From: Glutamicibacter sp. MNS18
GTDB taxonomy: Bacteria; Actinomycetota; Actinomycetes; Actinomycetales; Micrococcaceae
DNA: 64,000 nucleotides
Assembly: GCF_026107515.2 (NCBI RefSeq)
Contig: NZ_JAPCHW010000013.1
Location: 30,810-94,809 of the forward strand
Reading direction: 5' to 3'
The translations under genes were made by a program, and so were the position numbers. Below, one piece after another: positions 7,688 through 16,243 of the stretch. The notes under the pieces are model-generated. The model searched no databases, was not told where the DNA came from, and worked only from the letters and a program-made list of their open reading frames with translations. Positions within the stretch are counted from its first letter, which is position 1; every line of letters starts with the position of its first letter.

Positions 7688-9115
7688 TCAGGCCAGCACT
7701 TGCCACTCCATACTGCGCTCATCCCCCGCGTCGAGCATCCAGCCCTCCGGATCCCGACACAGGTTGCGGGCCAACGGAAGCTGGTGCGAGCCGCTTTCGA
7801 TAATGTGCATCAGATACCCTCCGGTATTGGGAAAGGCCACCAGGTCCCCGGCGGCCACACCGTGGGGGAATTCGAAACGCCGGCGCAGGATCAGTTCCTC
7901 CTCGATACAATAGGCCCCCACCAGGAACGCGCTGAGCCCGCTCCGCTCGCGTCGAGGTGTGGCCGTGTGGATGAGCAGCGGATCTACCAGGAAATCCGCC
8001 GAGGTCGAACGGCACTGGGTCCTATTCATATGCAGGCCCACCAGCGGCAGCCCATCACTGCGGGTCTTGACGAAAGCCACCTGCGCCAGGGTCATCCCGC
8101 ACCCGTCCAGCAGTGTCCGCCCGGGTTCGCACCGCAACTGGATACCACGCTGCCCGAGCATCCGCGCCACGGAATCAGAGCCCTGACCGGGATGACTTGC
8201 AAGAATCCTATCCAGCCACTGCCCGCGGATCAGCTCCTGGTGGTACGGATAGACCGCGGTGCTCGCCTCCGCTGCCGTAGCGCCCAAACGATCCGATTTC
8301 CAAGTCAGCGATTCATCCCCCTCCGGTAGCACGGCGAGCGCCTCCCAGAACCCGTTCCACTGCTGCGCATCATCCAGATAGGACATCGGGATCCCCCCAC
8401 CCATATCCACGAAATCCGGGGCATGTCCCAGGTCCCGCAGCGCATCGATCAGCCGCAGTGACTCCTCCAGAACCGCTGCCCGCTGCGTGCCGCTGTAGCC
8501 GTTGAGGTGGAAGTGGACGCCGCGGATTTCCAGCGATTCCAGACGTCCTGTAGCCTCCAGGAATTCGAGCCACTGGGCGGCACGCAATCCGAAACGGGTG
8601 GGGGCAATCAGGGGGTTGTCCGAGGCCAGGCGCAAGGCCACCCGTGCGGTACGTCCCCGTTCGTCGGCCATGTGCAGCAGCTCCAGGGCTTCGTCGATAT
8701 TGTCCAGGCTCAGCACGACCTCGTTCTCCACCGCCAGCCGAAGCAAAGCCTGGGACTTCACCGCAGCGGTGACAATCAGTCGTTCGGCCGGAACACCGCG
8801 TTTCAGGCACTGGTCCAGTTCATGGAAGCTCGCCACGTCCACCCCGCACCCTTCCGCTACGGCCTGGTCGATGGCCCCAATGGTCTTATTGGCCTTGCGT
8901 GCCAGATAAATCTGGAAATCAACCTGGTGATCCGCAGCGGCCCGGCGCAGTTCGCCAATATTGCGGCTCATGGATGAGAACTCGTGCAGGTTCACCGGCG
9001 AACCGTGCTCCCGGATCACTTCCCGGCAGGCCTGCGCATCGCCCAGCAACTGCTCCATCCAGGGTTCCAGACGGGCGGTCAGCGGGGCAGTTCCGTACAT
9101 CAAGGGTTGCATCAT
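7688..9115 (-). CDS. Y4yA-type PLP-dependent decarboxylase (LysA/ODC fold III)
   Basis: A 475-residue member of the alanine racemase/ornithine decarboxylase fold III class. The PLP lysine is Lys74 in IYLARKANK, equivalent to the YAVKAN motif. The barrel continues with GVDVASFHEL, HFHLNGYSG and DMGGGIP (phosphate-binding glycines), and a later LRCEPGRTLL, which is the conserved E-P-G-R. GAYCIEEE supplies the active-site Cys. The length and the insertions between barrel and beta domain match the Y4yA group rather than LysA (about 420). It starts inside the end of the FAD/NAD gene (ATGA-type overlap), so it belongs to a coupled three-gene operon with it and an SbnA-like synthase. In staphyloferrin B synthesis a decarboxylase of this fold (SbnH) acts on a diaminopropionate adduct. 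The true substrate here is unknown. Confidence 0.8.
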   Translation of the reverse strand: MMQPLMYGTAPLTARLEPWMEQLLGDAQACREVIREHGSPVNLHEFSSMSRNIGELRRAAADHQVDFQIYLARKANKTIGAIDQAVAEGCGVDVASFHELDQCLKRGVPAERLIVTAAVKSQALLRLAVENEVVLSLDNIDEALELLHMADERGRTARVALRLASDNPLIAPTRFGLRAAQWLEFLEATGRLESLEIRGVHFHLNGYSGTQRAAVLEESLRLIDALRDLGHAPDFVDMGGGIPMSYLDDAQQWNGFWEALAVLPEGDESLTWKSDRLGATAAEASTAVYPYHQELIRGQWLDRILASHPGQGSDSVARMLGQRGIQLRCEPGRTLLDGCGMTLAQVAFVKTRSDGLPLVGLHMNRTQCRSTSADFLVDPLLIHTATPRRERSGLSAFLVGAYCIEEELILRRRFEFPHGVAAGDLVAFPNTGGYLMHIIESGSHQLPLARNLCRDPEGWMLDAGDERSMEWQVLA

Positions 9116-10740
9116 CGGGCTACTTTCTGGCTGGCGGAGGAAATTTCAAGGGCTACACGTTTTGCCCACCGGCGGTATTCGGGGTGCAGGGAACGATTCA
9201 GGGTGTCATGGCCGAGGGTGGGATCTTCGGTCGGCCTGCCCAGGGCCACCAATCCCTCGTTGCGTTCACCCCGGGCGTTGAGGCAGGTGCCGTCGGTATC
9301 GGTCAGCAGTCCGCGTTCGGCGCGGCGGACAAGGATTTCCCCATCCTCCAGCAATCCGTGGATCAAGGGGCTTGCCGCCTCCCCGTCAGGTGCCGGGGCG
9401 CGGAGCACTCCGGCCGGTGCGGTCACCGCATCAATGGTTATCGCCTGTGCCTCGTTGGCCTCTGTGGTCACCGCCTGCTGCAGTATCCCCGCCTCGAAGA
9501 GCGCCAGGAGCTTGTGTGCGGTGGGTTCGGGTGGCCCAAAGGCCATGCGCTCAAGGTGCGCCGCCCGGTGGCGGAACCGCTCTCGGTCCGCATCGCTCCA
9601 CGTGATTCTCGATAACGCCGGGACCAACTGTGCATAGAGTCCCGACCAGACAATTCCCCAAACCCATTCCGGGGTGGCGGCCTCCCGCGACCAGTTGGCT
9701 TGCAGGGCCGCACGCAGTCTTTCGGCAGGGGATGTCATGGCAGCCATGGCCACGGACTCACCGTTCTGCACAGTGCTCCACAACTCGCTTGGCGAAGCCT
9801 TGATTCCGCAGGTTCCTGTACAGCTCACGGCACAGTCCAGCAGGATCTTCCACAGCCCCTGAAGATCGGCTGTGGGCGTGGCAGTGTGTGCCGGGTTGGG
9901 CACCTGGTTCGCGGCGCCCCAGCTGCATACTCGCAGCCGGTATTCATCCAACACCTCATCGAGACCGGAGGGCACGGCGTGGGGTTTGGGGTTCATCGGG
10001 ATGCCGGTGCGCGACACCATGGTGATCCGCGCCGGTTCACGCCCGCCGGGTAGGTAGCGCAGGGCCGCGGTTCCTTCCTCCGACAGCTGTTCCCAGGTTC
10101 CCCCACGCCCCTCGGTCAGCCGCAGGATTACGTCGTAGGCGGTCAGGGCCGCACCCCGGATCAGGACGCTGCTTCCCGGCGGTACTTCGTCCATGCCGCA
10201 CCCGTTGTATTCAACCGTCAGCTGCGCCGCGGTGAGCGACCTCTGGGGTGCCGACGGGGAACGGTACCCGGCCAGGCCATGGCCGGTGGCGATCACCACT
10301 TCATCATGGACCCGGGTGCCCTGTGCGGTGAGCACTTCCCACTGCCTCCCGCGGCGGACCACCCCGGTCACGACCTCGGCTCGATGCTGCACATCCAACC
10401 TCCCGAGGCCTGTCAGGTTCTCGAATTGCCGGCTGAGATATTCTCCGACCAACGCCCTGGATGGATAGGGATCCTTATCCCAACCGTTTGCCCGTGCGGC
10501 CCGCCATTGGTCGAAGGTCTGGGCGCACAGTGACGAGGAGGCATCAATAATGCGGGAGTTGACGTTCAGCCGCAATTCCGGCGGCTGGTCGACATTCCAT
10601 ACCCTGCCGGCTCCCGGTGGATAGGGGTCGTAGACCTCGACATGGACCCTCCCGGCATCCGCGGCCTGCAAGGCGTCATTGAGTTCAAGCAGCGCGAACA
10701 GGCACTTGGGTCCACCTCCGATCATGGCAATGCGGGTCAT
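9112..10740 (-). CDS. FAD/NAD(P)-binding protein of the PLP operon
   Basis: A 542-residue protein with an N-terminal dinucleotide fold, MTRIAMIGGGPKCLFALLEL, then YDPYPPGAGRVW and a DQPPELRLNVN segment, as in the FAD-NAD(P)-binding family also seen near siderophore-type genes. The second nucleotide motif near residue 190 is GSSVLIRGAALTAYDVILRL. No quinone or haem motif is seen. It overlaps both neighbours by four bases, so the three proteins are probably needed in fixed proportion. It may oxidise or hydroxylate an amino acid-derived intermediate made by the SbnA-like enzyme. The family is experimentally poorly known, so the role is inference. Confidence 0.75.
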   Translation of the reverse strand: MTRIAMIGGGPKCLFALLELNDALQAADAGRVHVEVYDPYPPGAGRVWNVDQPPELRLNVNSRIIDASSSLCAQTFDQWRAARANGWDKDPYPSRALVGEYLSRQFENLTGLGRLDVQHRAEVVTGVVRRGRQWEVLTAQGTRVHDEVVIATGHGLAGYRSPSAPQRSLTAAQLTVEYNGCGMDEVPPGSSVLIRGAALTAYDVILRLTEGRGGTWEQLSEEGTAALRYLPGGREPARITMVSRTGIPMNPKPHAVPSGLDEVLDEYRLRVCSWGAANQVPNPAHTATPTADLQGLWKILLDCAVSCTGTCGIKASPSELWSTVQNGESVAMAAMTSPAERLRAALQANWSREAATPEWVWGIVWSGLYAQLVPALSRITWSDADRERFRHRAAHLERMAFGPPEPTAHKLLALFEAGILQQAVTTEANEAQAITIDAVTAPAGVLRAPAPDGEAASPLIHGLLEDGEILVRRAERGLLTDTDGTCLNARGERNEGLVALGRPTEDPTLGHDTLNRSLHPEYRRWAKRVALEISSASQKVAR

Positions 10741-11744
10741 CGGATGGACAGGCCTTCCATGACCTGGCCCGAATCGGTTCCGGGCTCCTCCCCCAGGTTC
10801 TCGCGCACCCAGTCATCGTTGTACACGGTGTTCAAGTACGGCACCCCGGAATCATGGACCAGAAAGGCAATCCGGGCACCTTCCGGAATGTCCGGCAGCG
10901 CCCGGCCCATGGCGGCAACAATCGCCCCGGTCGAGGCTCCCGCGAGGATGCCTTCACGCCGGGCCAGCAGCCGGCAGCCGCGGACCATCTGGATCTCGGG
11001 AATCCGGTACACGCGGTCCGGCTCGGCCTGCAGGGCCAGCTCGGGCATGGCGCCAGCGCCCAGCCCGGGCAGCCGCCGGTTTCCGGACTTGCCGTCGAAC
11101 AGTACCGACCCCTGTGCGTCCACCGCGACCAGTCCGGTCGCCAGCCCCTGCTCGCGGATGTAGTGCTGGCATCCCAGCAGGGTCCCGGTGGTGCTGGTCG
11201 CGACGAAGAGCATATCCAGCCTCCCGTCCAGTGCTTCCATGATCTCCGGCATGGTGGACGAGTAATGTGCCTGGGGGTTATGCGGCGAACCGTATTGATT
11301 GGTGGTCACCGCCCCCGGGTTCCCGGCAAGCAGCTGCTGCACCCGTTGGCGGCGCGCGGCGAGCTTGTTTCCGTCCGGTGGATTGCGCACCAGATCGACC
11401 TCGGCCCCGTAGGCCCGCATGATCTGCAGCGCCGACTGGTTGGCGTTCTCATCCACGACCGCAACAAACCTGATACCGCGCACCACGCACTGCCGGGAGA
11501 GGGCGATTCCCAGGTTTCCGGACGTCGATTCGACAATCATGCCACCGGGTTGGAGCGCACCGGATTCCATGAAGGCCTCCACCAGGCTTCCGGCGGTGCG
11601 TTCCTTGGTGCTCCCGGAGAGCTGCAGCAGGTCAAGCTTGGCAAAAACCTCGATGCCTGGCGCGTCGAAGAGCCGGTCCAGTTTAACGGTGGGTGACTTG
11701 AAGGGGCTGAGGGTTCCGGCACTATTCATATCAATGACTCGCAT
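10737..11744 (-). CDS. SbnA-like PLP beta-replacement enzyme (cysteine synthase family)
   Basis: First gene of the coupled operon. From the ATG at 11744 it has 335 residues; an internal ATG at 11729 or a longer form from 11822 are possible, but the region before 11744 holds a strong hairpin and reads like leader DNA. Fold II PLP features: Lys47 in LSGSTKERTA, the ESTSGNLG loop and the ATSTTGTLLG phosphate loop. Cysteine synthases use PTGSIKDR and SbnA-type enzymes make N-(2-amino-2-carboxyethyl)-glutamate from phosphoserine; the VVDENANQSALQIMRAYGAEV segment fits that subgroup. With the decarboxylase and the FAD protein it suggests a small nonribosomal amino-acid-derived metabolite. The product is not predictable from sequence alone. 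Confidence 0.75.
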   Translation of the reverse strand: MRVIDMNSAGTLSPFKSPTVKLDRLFDAPGIEVFAKLDLLQLSGSTKERTAGSLVEAFMESGALQPGGMIVESTSGNLGIALSRQCVVRGIRFVAVVDENANQSALQIMRAYGAEVDLVRNPPDGNKLAARRQRVQQLLAGNPGAVTTNQYGSPHNPQAHYSSTMPEIMEALDGRLDMLFVATSTTGTLLGCQHYIREQGLATGLVAVDAQGSVLFDGKSGNRRLPGLGAGAMPELALQAEPDRVYRIPEIQMVRGCRLLARREGILAGASTGAIVAAMGRALPDIPEGARIAFLVHDSGVPYLNTVYNDDWVRENLGEEPGTDSGQVMEGLSIR

Positions 11745-11785
11745 TCGGGTGGTGGCGAATTCTGCTGGTAGAGGCTCTGCGCACT

Positions 11786-11812
11786 GGATGCGGTGTGGTC
11801 TCCACCGCATCC
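11786..11812. promoter_or_regulatory. 10-bp inverted repeat upstream of the PLP operon
   Basis: GGATGCGGTG and CACCGCATCC form a perfect 10-bp inverted repeat with a 7-base loop, 42 bases before the preferred start of the SbnA-like gene. It could be an operator or a 5'-leader hairpin. It lies in the divergent region shared with the ClC gene. Confidence 0.45.
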
Positions 11813-12016
11813 GGTTGGGCAAGTGTAGACCCGGAGCCGCGGAACTAGCTAGTGCCCTGCTTCAGCTTTGATCAACCACCCAGTCAACCACCGCCGCGCG
11901 GCCGCGACCTTCGCACTCCGCGACGTGCTCCATGGCCGGTTCACCGTCTGCCGTCTCTCCGGGGCTGAGCCAGTACACTGACAGCACCGCAACACGTTCC
12001 TTGAGAAAAATGATCC

Positions 12017-13402
12017 ATGGCTGATGGTGACGCAACGTCAGGTGGTTCCACCGCCGAAAACAGTCCGCGCCGTTGGGCAACAGGCCATCTCCGGCTTTCC
12101 GCATGAGGCCTGTCCGGGGGCACCCTCGGTGGTGTGCTGGCCGCAGCCTTTGTCATCGCAGTGACGGCGATGATCAAGGAAGTCCTTGGCTGGCTCATGA
12201 ACCAGGAACCCTGGCTGATGTTCGCTGCCCCGTTCGCCGGCATCCTCTGTGCGGTGGTCCTGCTGCACCTGGTGGCCCAGGGCAAGGCGGTACAACGGGT
12301 TTCCGGCAGCAAGGCCCCACCGCGTCGGTTCACCGCCTGGCTACGCTTCCCCGCCAGCGCCGTGCGTGCCGACCTCACCGCGGATGTGGTTCGCCATGCC
12401 GGGCGTGAGGAATCCTTTCCGTGGAGGCTCGCCCCCATCCGCGCCGCCGCGATCGTGTGCACCGTGGGTCTTGGCGCGCCCATGGGCACCGAGTCCCCGG
12501 CAGCCCATCTGGGCGTGGCCGCCGGATCGGCCATCGGCGGGCGCCCGGGGTGGCTGCGCTCCCTGGCCCGCCCGGCAGGTTTGGGTGGCGGTGCAGCCGG
12601 TGTCGCGGCGCTCATGGGCCTGCCACTGGTGGGCCTGGTGTTCATGTTGGAGCTGGGCCGCCGCAAGCAGGCCGCGCTGTCGCTGCCCCGGATCCTCGCT
12701 GCCGGCAGTGGCGCCCTGGTGGGGTGGGGGTTCAGTGTGGCATTCGACCTGGACTTCATCCGCCTGGTCGTTCCGGCCATCGCCCCCGGCGATCTGGTCA
12801 AGGCCTTGGCCACCGCGGCATTGGTCGGGGCGCTATCCGGGGCGGTGGGCTCGGTAACGGGTACCGCGATCTACCAGGCACGCAGCTGGTCCGCCGGACC
12901 TCGAACAAAACTCATTGCCGGATCCGCCGTGCTGCTGGGCAGCTTCCTGGCCATCAGCATGCTCGCAACTCCGGCCGCGGCCATCGGACCCGGGGGAGGC
13001 ACGATCAGCTGGGCCGAGGCCACCACCGCGTCGGTGTGGGTCATTCTGGTTGTCGCCTTGCTGCGCTGTGTGGCCACCACCGCGGCGGTCGCCGCTGGGG
13101 GCGTCGGTGGCCTGTTTGTCCCGCTGTTGGCCATTGGCGACCTTTGCGGCCGGTCACTCGCCCCCATGCTGGGCGTCTCCGGCGATCTCGGGGCGGCAGC
13201 CGGGGCCGCTGGCGCCATTGCCGGAGGCTACCGTCAGCCGTTGACCGCGATTACCATGGTGCTGACGGTGGGAGGACCGGCACCTTCACGGCTCACCTGT
13301 GTGGTCGCGGCGCTCGTCGCCACCGGGACCGGGGTGCTGACCGCGTACCGGTTGGACCGCTACGTCTTGCACCGTAAGGCGGGCACGCCCACTGCCCATT
13401 GA
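12017..13402 (+). pseudogene. ClC-type chloride channel/antiporter, interrupted by in-frame TGA
   Basis: Reading from ATG 12017 gives 29 codons (MADGDATSGG... LRLSA), then TGA at 12104-12106, and the same frame continues with GLSGGTLGGVLAAAFVIAV for another 430 codons to 13402. The stop falls at the beginning of the first membrane helix (ClC helix B). The rest is a good ClC protein: GLGAPMGTESPAAH (selectivity/gating region, Glu in TESP for the usual REGP), GLPLVGLVFMLE, and AAGGVGGLFVPLLAIG, the GGxFxP block, then a C-terminal helix. Either the gene is a recent nonsense pseudogene, or translation restarts at GTG 12134, giving 422 residues and a shortened helix B. No good ribosome binding site precedes GTG 12134. 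Confidence 0.7.
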
Positions 13403-13992
13403 GTCCTGCAGCAAGGCAGGTGTCTTCCGGTTGAGAAGCCAGAGCAACCCGGGTTAGCCACGGATTCAGGCAGGAATCCGCCTAGGCGCAGCGCATCGGC
13501 ACGAGTCCGATGCGGCACCGTCGCTCCAGGACCCCCTTCTTCTCCCACCACGAAGTTGGCAAGATGGCTACTGCGCGCAGGGGTCGGCGTTGCCGTCCGG
13601 TTGCACCACAGAAAACTCCCAAGTCAGTGCGCTTGAAGTCCTCGCAAGCGCTTGGCGCTGGGTGAATCTACCGGTTCGGATTGCTGTGTTTGGTGATGAG
13701 CGCTGCGAGACGAAGTTTGCCCACGGTCTTGGGCAGGATAAAACAACCATGATTATGGTAGTTGCGCCAATCTTGTTGTTGAACGGCACCGTTTGATCCA
13801 TTCGGCCACGCAACGTGCGGATCCTCGCACCACCGTCTTCATTCATCCCGTCCGTAGCCAGCCCTGGCGTGAAGGTCCCAACGTAGATTCCCAAGAAGCT
13901 CAACAGACCGGGAAATCACCCACTGGCGGCAAGGTTAGCGCTCACCAGGTGACACAACCCGGCTTCCAGCGGGGACTCCCGTAAGTTATCCA
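13403..13992. other. 590-base stretch without a recognised gene
   Basis: Between the ClC gene and the LysR gene I see no supported coding sequence. Two perfect 7-bp hairpins are present: CGGATTC/GAATCCG at about 13463-13482, and GCATCGG/CCGATGC at about 13494-13514, each close enough to the ClC stop to act as a terminator, though without T-runs. Short frames on both strands (for instance 13568-13903 minus) match no family and have mixed codon use. Confidence 0.5.
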
Positions 13993-14904
13993 TCAATCCG
14001 CGGCCGATTCCGCCGCCGCTCGTGTGGAAGCCGATGCTGCCCTGGTCTCGCGCAGGCACGCAAGAAAGATCCTGGCCGCCGCATTGTCCGTACCGGCCCC
14101 GGCGTAGAGCGCGGTCTGCGGACCGTTTGCCAGCGGCTTGAATACCACTTCGGGCATTGCGAAGCGGGAGACCGACGCCGGTAGGATCGAGACCCCCAGT
14201 CCAGCTGCGACCAGTCCCAGAATGGTCTCCTGATGGATGGCGCGTTCCACGATGCGCGGTGCAGGGTGGCCATCAAAGAGCGAATGCACCAGCGAGTAGA
14301 AACCGCTCATGTACTTGTAGGGGAAGAGGATGAAATCCTCGTCGGCTAGCTCCGGGATATCCGCTTCCTCCCGTACGGCGAGCTTGTGCCCGGCCGGCAG
14401 GGCCAGCACCAGCGGTTCGGCATGGACCTGCTCGAGTTCCACCCCGGGCAACCGTACCGGATCACGCAGCACCCCGACATCAAGCCGCCCTTCAAGCAGC
14501 GATTCGATCTGCTCATCGGTGGTCAACGGCTGTAGCGACAGCTCCACATTCGGACGCCGCTCGCGGAAGAGCCTGACGGCTGAGGGAATGACCGCGTAGC
14601 TGGCCGAGCTGACGAATCCCACGCTGAGCTTTCCGCGTAGCCCGGAGCCCACTTCAGCCAGCTCCTGGCCCGCCTGCTCCAGATCGGCCAGCAACGGCGT
14701 GATCCGGTCCCGGAAGAGTTCACCGGCTACCGTTAGCCGGACACTGCGGGTGGTCCGGTCAAGAAGCTGTACCCCAAGATCATGCTCCAGTTTCTTGATC
14801 GCCACTGTCAGCGGCGGCTGGGACATCAGCAGTTCCTGCGCCGCACGGCCAAAATGCAGGTGCTCGGCTACTACCAGGAAGTACTGGAGCTGGCGCAGTT
14901 CCAT
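13993..14904 (-). CDS. LysR-family regulator, divergent from sarcosine oxidase
   Basis: A 303-residue LysR protein. The N-terminal winged helix reads MELRQLQYFLVVAEHLHFGRAAQELLMSQPPLT with the paired LEHDLGVQLLDRTTRSV wing. The effector domain starts with GKLSVGFVSSASYAVIPSAV and contains the usual VGVLRDPV and LVAAGLGVSILP strands. It is transcribed away from the sarcosine oxidase and amidohydrolase genes, the classical arrangement for a LysR activator of a neighbouring catabolic operon. A short AT-rich dyad (14929-14941) lies between them. Confidence 0.9.
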   Translation of the reverse strand: MELRQLQYFLVVAEHLHFGRAAQELLMSQPPLTVAIKKLEHDLGVQLLDRTTRSVRLTVAGELFRDRITPLLADLEQAGQELAEVGSGLRGKLSVGFVSSASYAVIPSAVRLFRERRPNVELSLQPLTTDEQIESLLEGRLDVGVLRDPVRLPGVELEQVHAEPLVLALPAGHKLAVREEADIPELADEDFILFPYKYMSGFYSLVHSLFDGHPAPRIVERAIHQETILGLVAAGLGVSILPASVSRFAMPEVVFKPLANGPQTALYAGAGTDNAAARIFLACLRETRAASASTRAAAESAAD

Positions 14905-14928
14905 GAAGGCATTCTTTCTCTAGAGCTA

Positions 14929-14941
14929 ATAATAGGATTAT
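14929..14941. promoter_or_regulatory. Candidate LysR-type dyad ATAAT-3-ATTAT
   Basis: A 5-3-5 perfect dyad in the most AT-rich part of the 130-base divergent region, 25 bases upstream of the LysR start. Its position fits the autoregulatory site of a LysR protein. The dyad is short, so chance is possible. Confidence 0.4.
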
Positions 14942-15034
14942 AAATGATATTGGACGCGCTAATGATCCACGTGGGTTACTTAAAGCAGGAAGTCACGCAG
15001 CTTCCCAATCCGCCAGTACCTCCAGGAGCATTCC

Positions 15035-16204
15035 ATGAGTTCGCCAGTTCATTCGCCCTCCGCTCAATACATAGTCATCGGCGCCGGTCTGACTGGATCG
15101 GCGGCCGCCTGGAAACTGGCGCAACGCGGATACGAGGTCGCCCTGCTCGAACGCAAGGTCCCGGCCGCAGCCGATGCCAGCTCCCATGGCTCGGCACGGA
15201 TCTTCCGCTACGCCTACCCGGATCCGTTTTACGCGGACCTGGTGGTGCAGGCCCGCTCAGCCTGGGACGAGCTGGAGTTGCTCTCCGGTCAGCAACTGAT
15301 CACGCCGCACGGCGCCGTGGACTACGGTGCACTGCGCAACCCACGGCAGCTGGCTTCGGTACTTGAACAGGTCGGGGTCGAGCATGAACTGCTCAGCGCC
15401 ACCGAGGCCCGGAACCGCTTCCCCGGGATCGAATTCGATACCGAGGTGCTCTGGCAGCCAGGTGCCGGCGTGCTGGATGCCCAACGCTCGGTACTCGCCA
15501 TGGTCAACCAGGCCAAGGCCAACGGCGCGCAGGTGGAAACCGAGTGGCAGGTCGCCTCCGTCACGGAGCAGGGCAACGGCTACAAACTCACCTCCACCGA
15601 TGGCCGCGTGTACTTCGGCGCAAAGATCATCGTGGCGGCCGGTGGCTGGTTACCCGAACTGCTGGGCAACCTCCCCTTGCCCGAGGGGTTCCTGCGCAGT
15701 GTGCCGTCATTGGATATCTACCAGGAGAACGCGTACCACTTCCCCTACCGGGGCCAGGACCCCGAGGCCATGATGGCCTGGCCCACCTACATCCACAAGG
15801 ATCCGGCCTTCAAGTCATACGGCCTGCCCGGAGGACGGGATGCCGGCTTCCGCGGCCAGAAGGTAGCCGAGTACATGGCCGGACGCCGCATGGGCTCCGC
15901 CTCGGAACAGGACGGACAGATCGACCCGACCAACCGCGAACGGGTCATCGACTACGTCAAGAAGTACCTGCCCGGGCTGGAACCGGCCCCGTATGCGGAA
16001 ACCACCTGCATCTTTTCCAGCACCCCGACCGAGGACTTCATCATGGACCAGGTCGAGGGAATCACGATCATCTCCCCCTGCTCGGGCCACGGCGCGAAAT
16101 TCGGTCCCCTGCTCGGAACCCTGGCCGCGGATCTGTCCACCGGAACCGGCACCGTCCCGCAGGCCTTCCGGCTCACCTCCCACAACCGCGCGCTCAGCGT
16201 GTAG
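15035..16204 (+). CDS. soxA: Monomeric sarcosine oxidase / N-methyl amino acid oxidase
   Basis: A 389-residue FAD enzyme that oxidatively demethylates sarcosine or a related N-methyl amino acid to the amine, formaldehyde and peroxide. The dinucleotide motif is VIGAGLTGSAAAW (residues 14-26), followed by LLERK and the SSHGSARIFRYAY segment that is diagnostic of MSOX/MTOX. Cys325 in TTCIFSSTPTEDF aligns with the cysteine that binds FAD covalently in monomeric sarcosine oxidase, and SPCSGHGAKFGP is the C-terminal FAD loop. The start follows a CAGGAG ribosome site. It is followed at 39 bases by an M20 amidohydrolase, so they form an operon under the divergent LysR regulator. In Corynebacterium, soxA is part of an amtB-ocd-soxA locus; amtB and ocd homologues lie 3-5 kb away here. 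Confidence 0.85.
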   Translation: MSSPVHSPSAQYIVIGAGLTGSAAAWKLAQRGYEVALLERKVPAAADASSHGSARIFRYAYPDPFYADLVVQARSAWDELELLSGQQLITPHGAVDYGALRNPRQLASVLEQVGVEHELLSATEARNRFPGIEFDTEVLWQPGAGVLDAQRSVLAMVNQAKANGAQVETEWQVASVTEQGNGYKLTSTDGRVYFGAKIIVAAGGWLPELLGNLPLPEGFLRSVPSLDIYQENAYHFPYRGQDPEAMMAWPTYIHKDPAFKSYGLPGGRDAGFRGQKVAEYMAGRRMGSASEQDGQIDPTNRERVIDYVKKYLPGLEPAPYAETTCIFSSTPTEDFIMDQVEGITIISPCSGHGAKFGPLLGTLAADLSTGTGTVPQAFRLTSHNRALSV

Positions 16205-16243
16205 CCATCACACCCGACAATCCTCATGCCACAGGAAGAGCCC

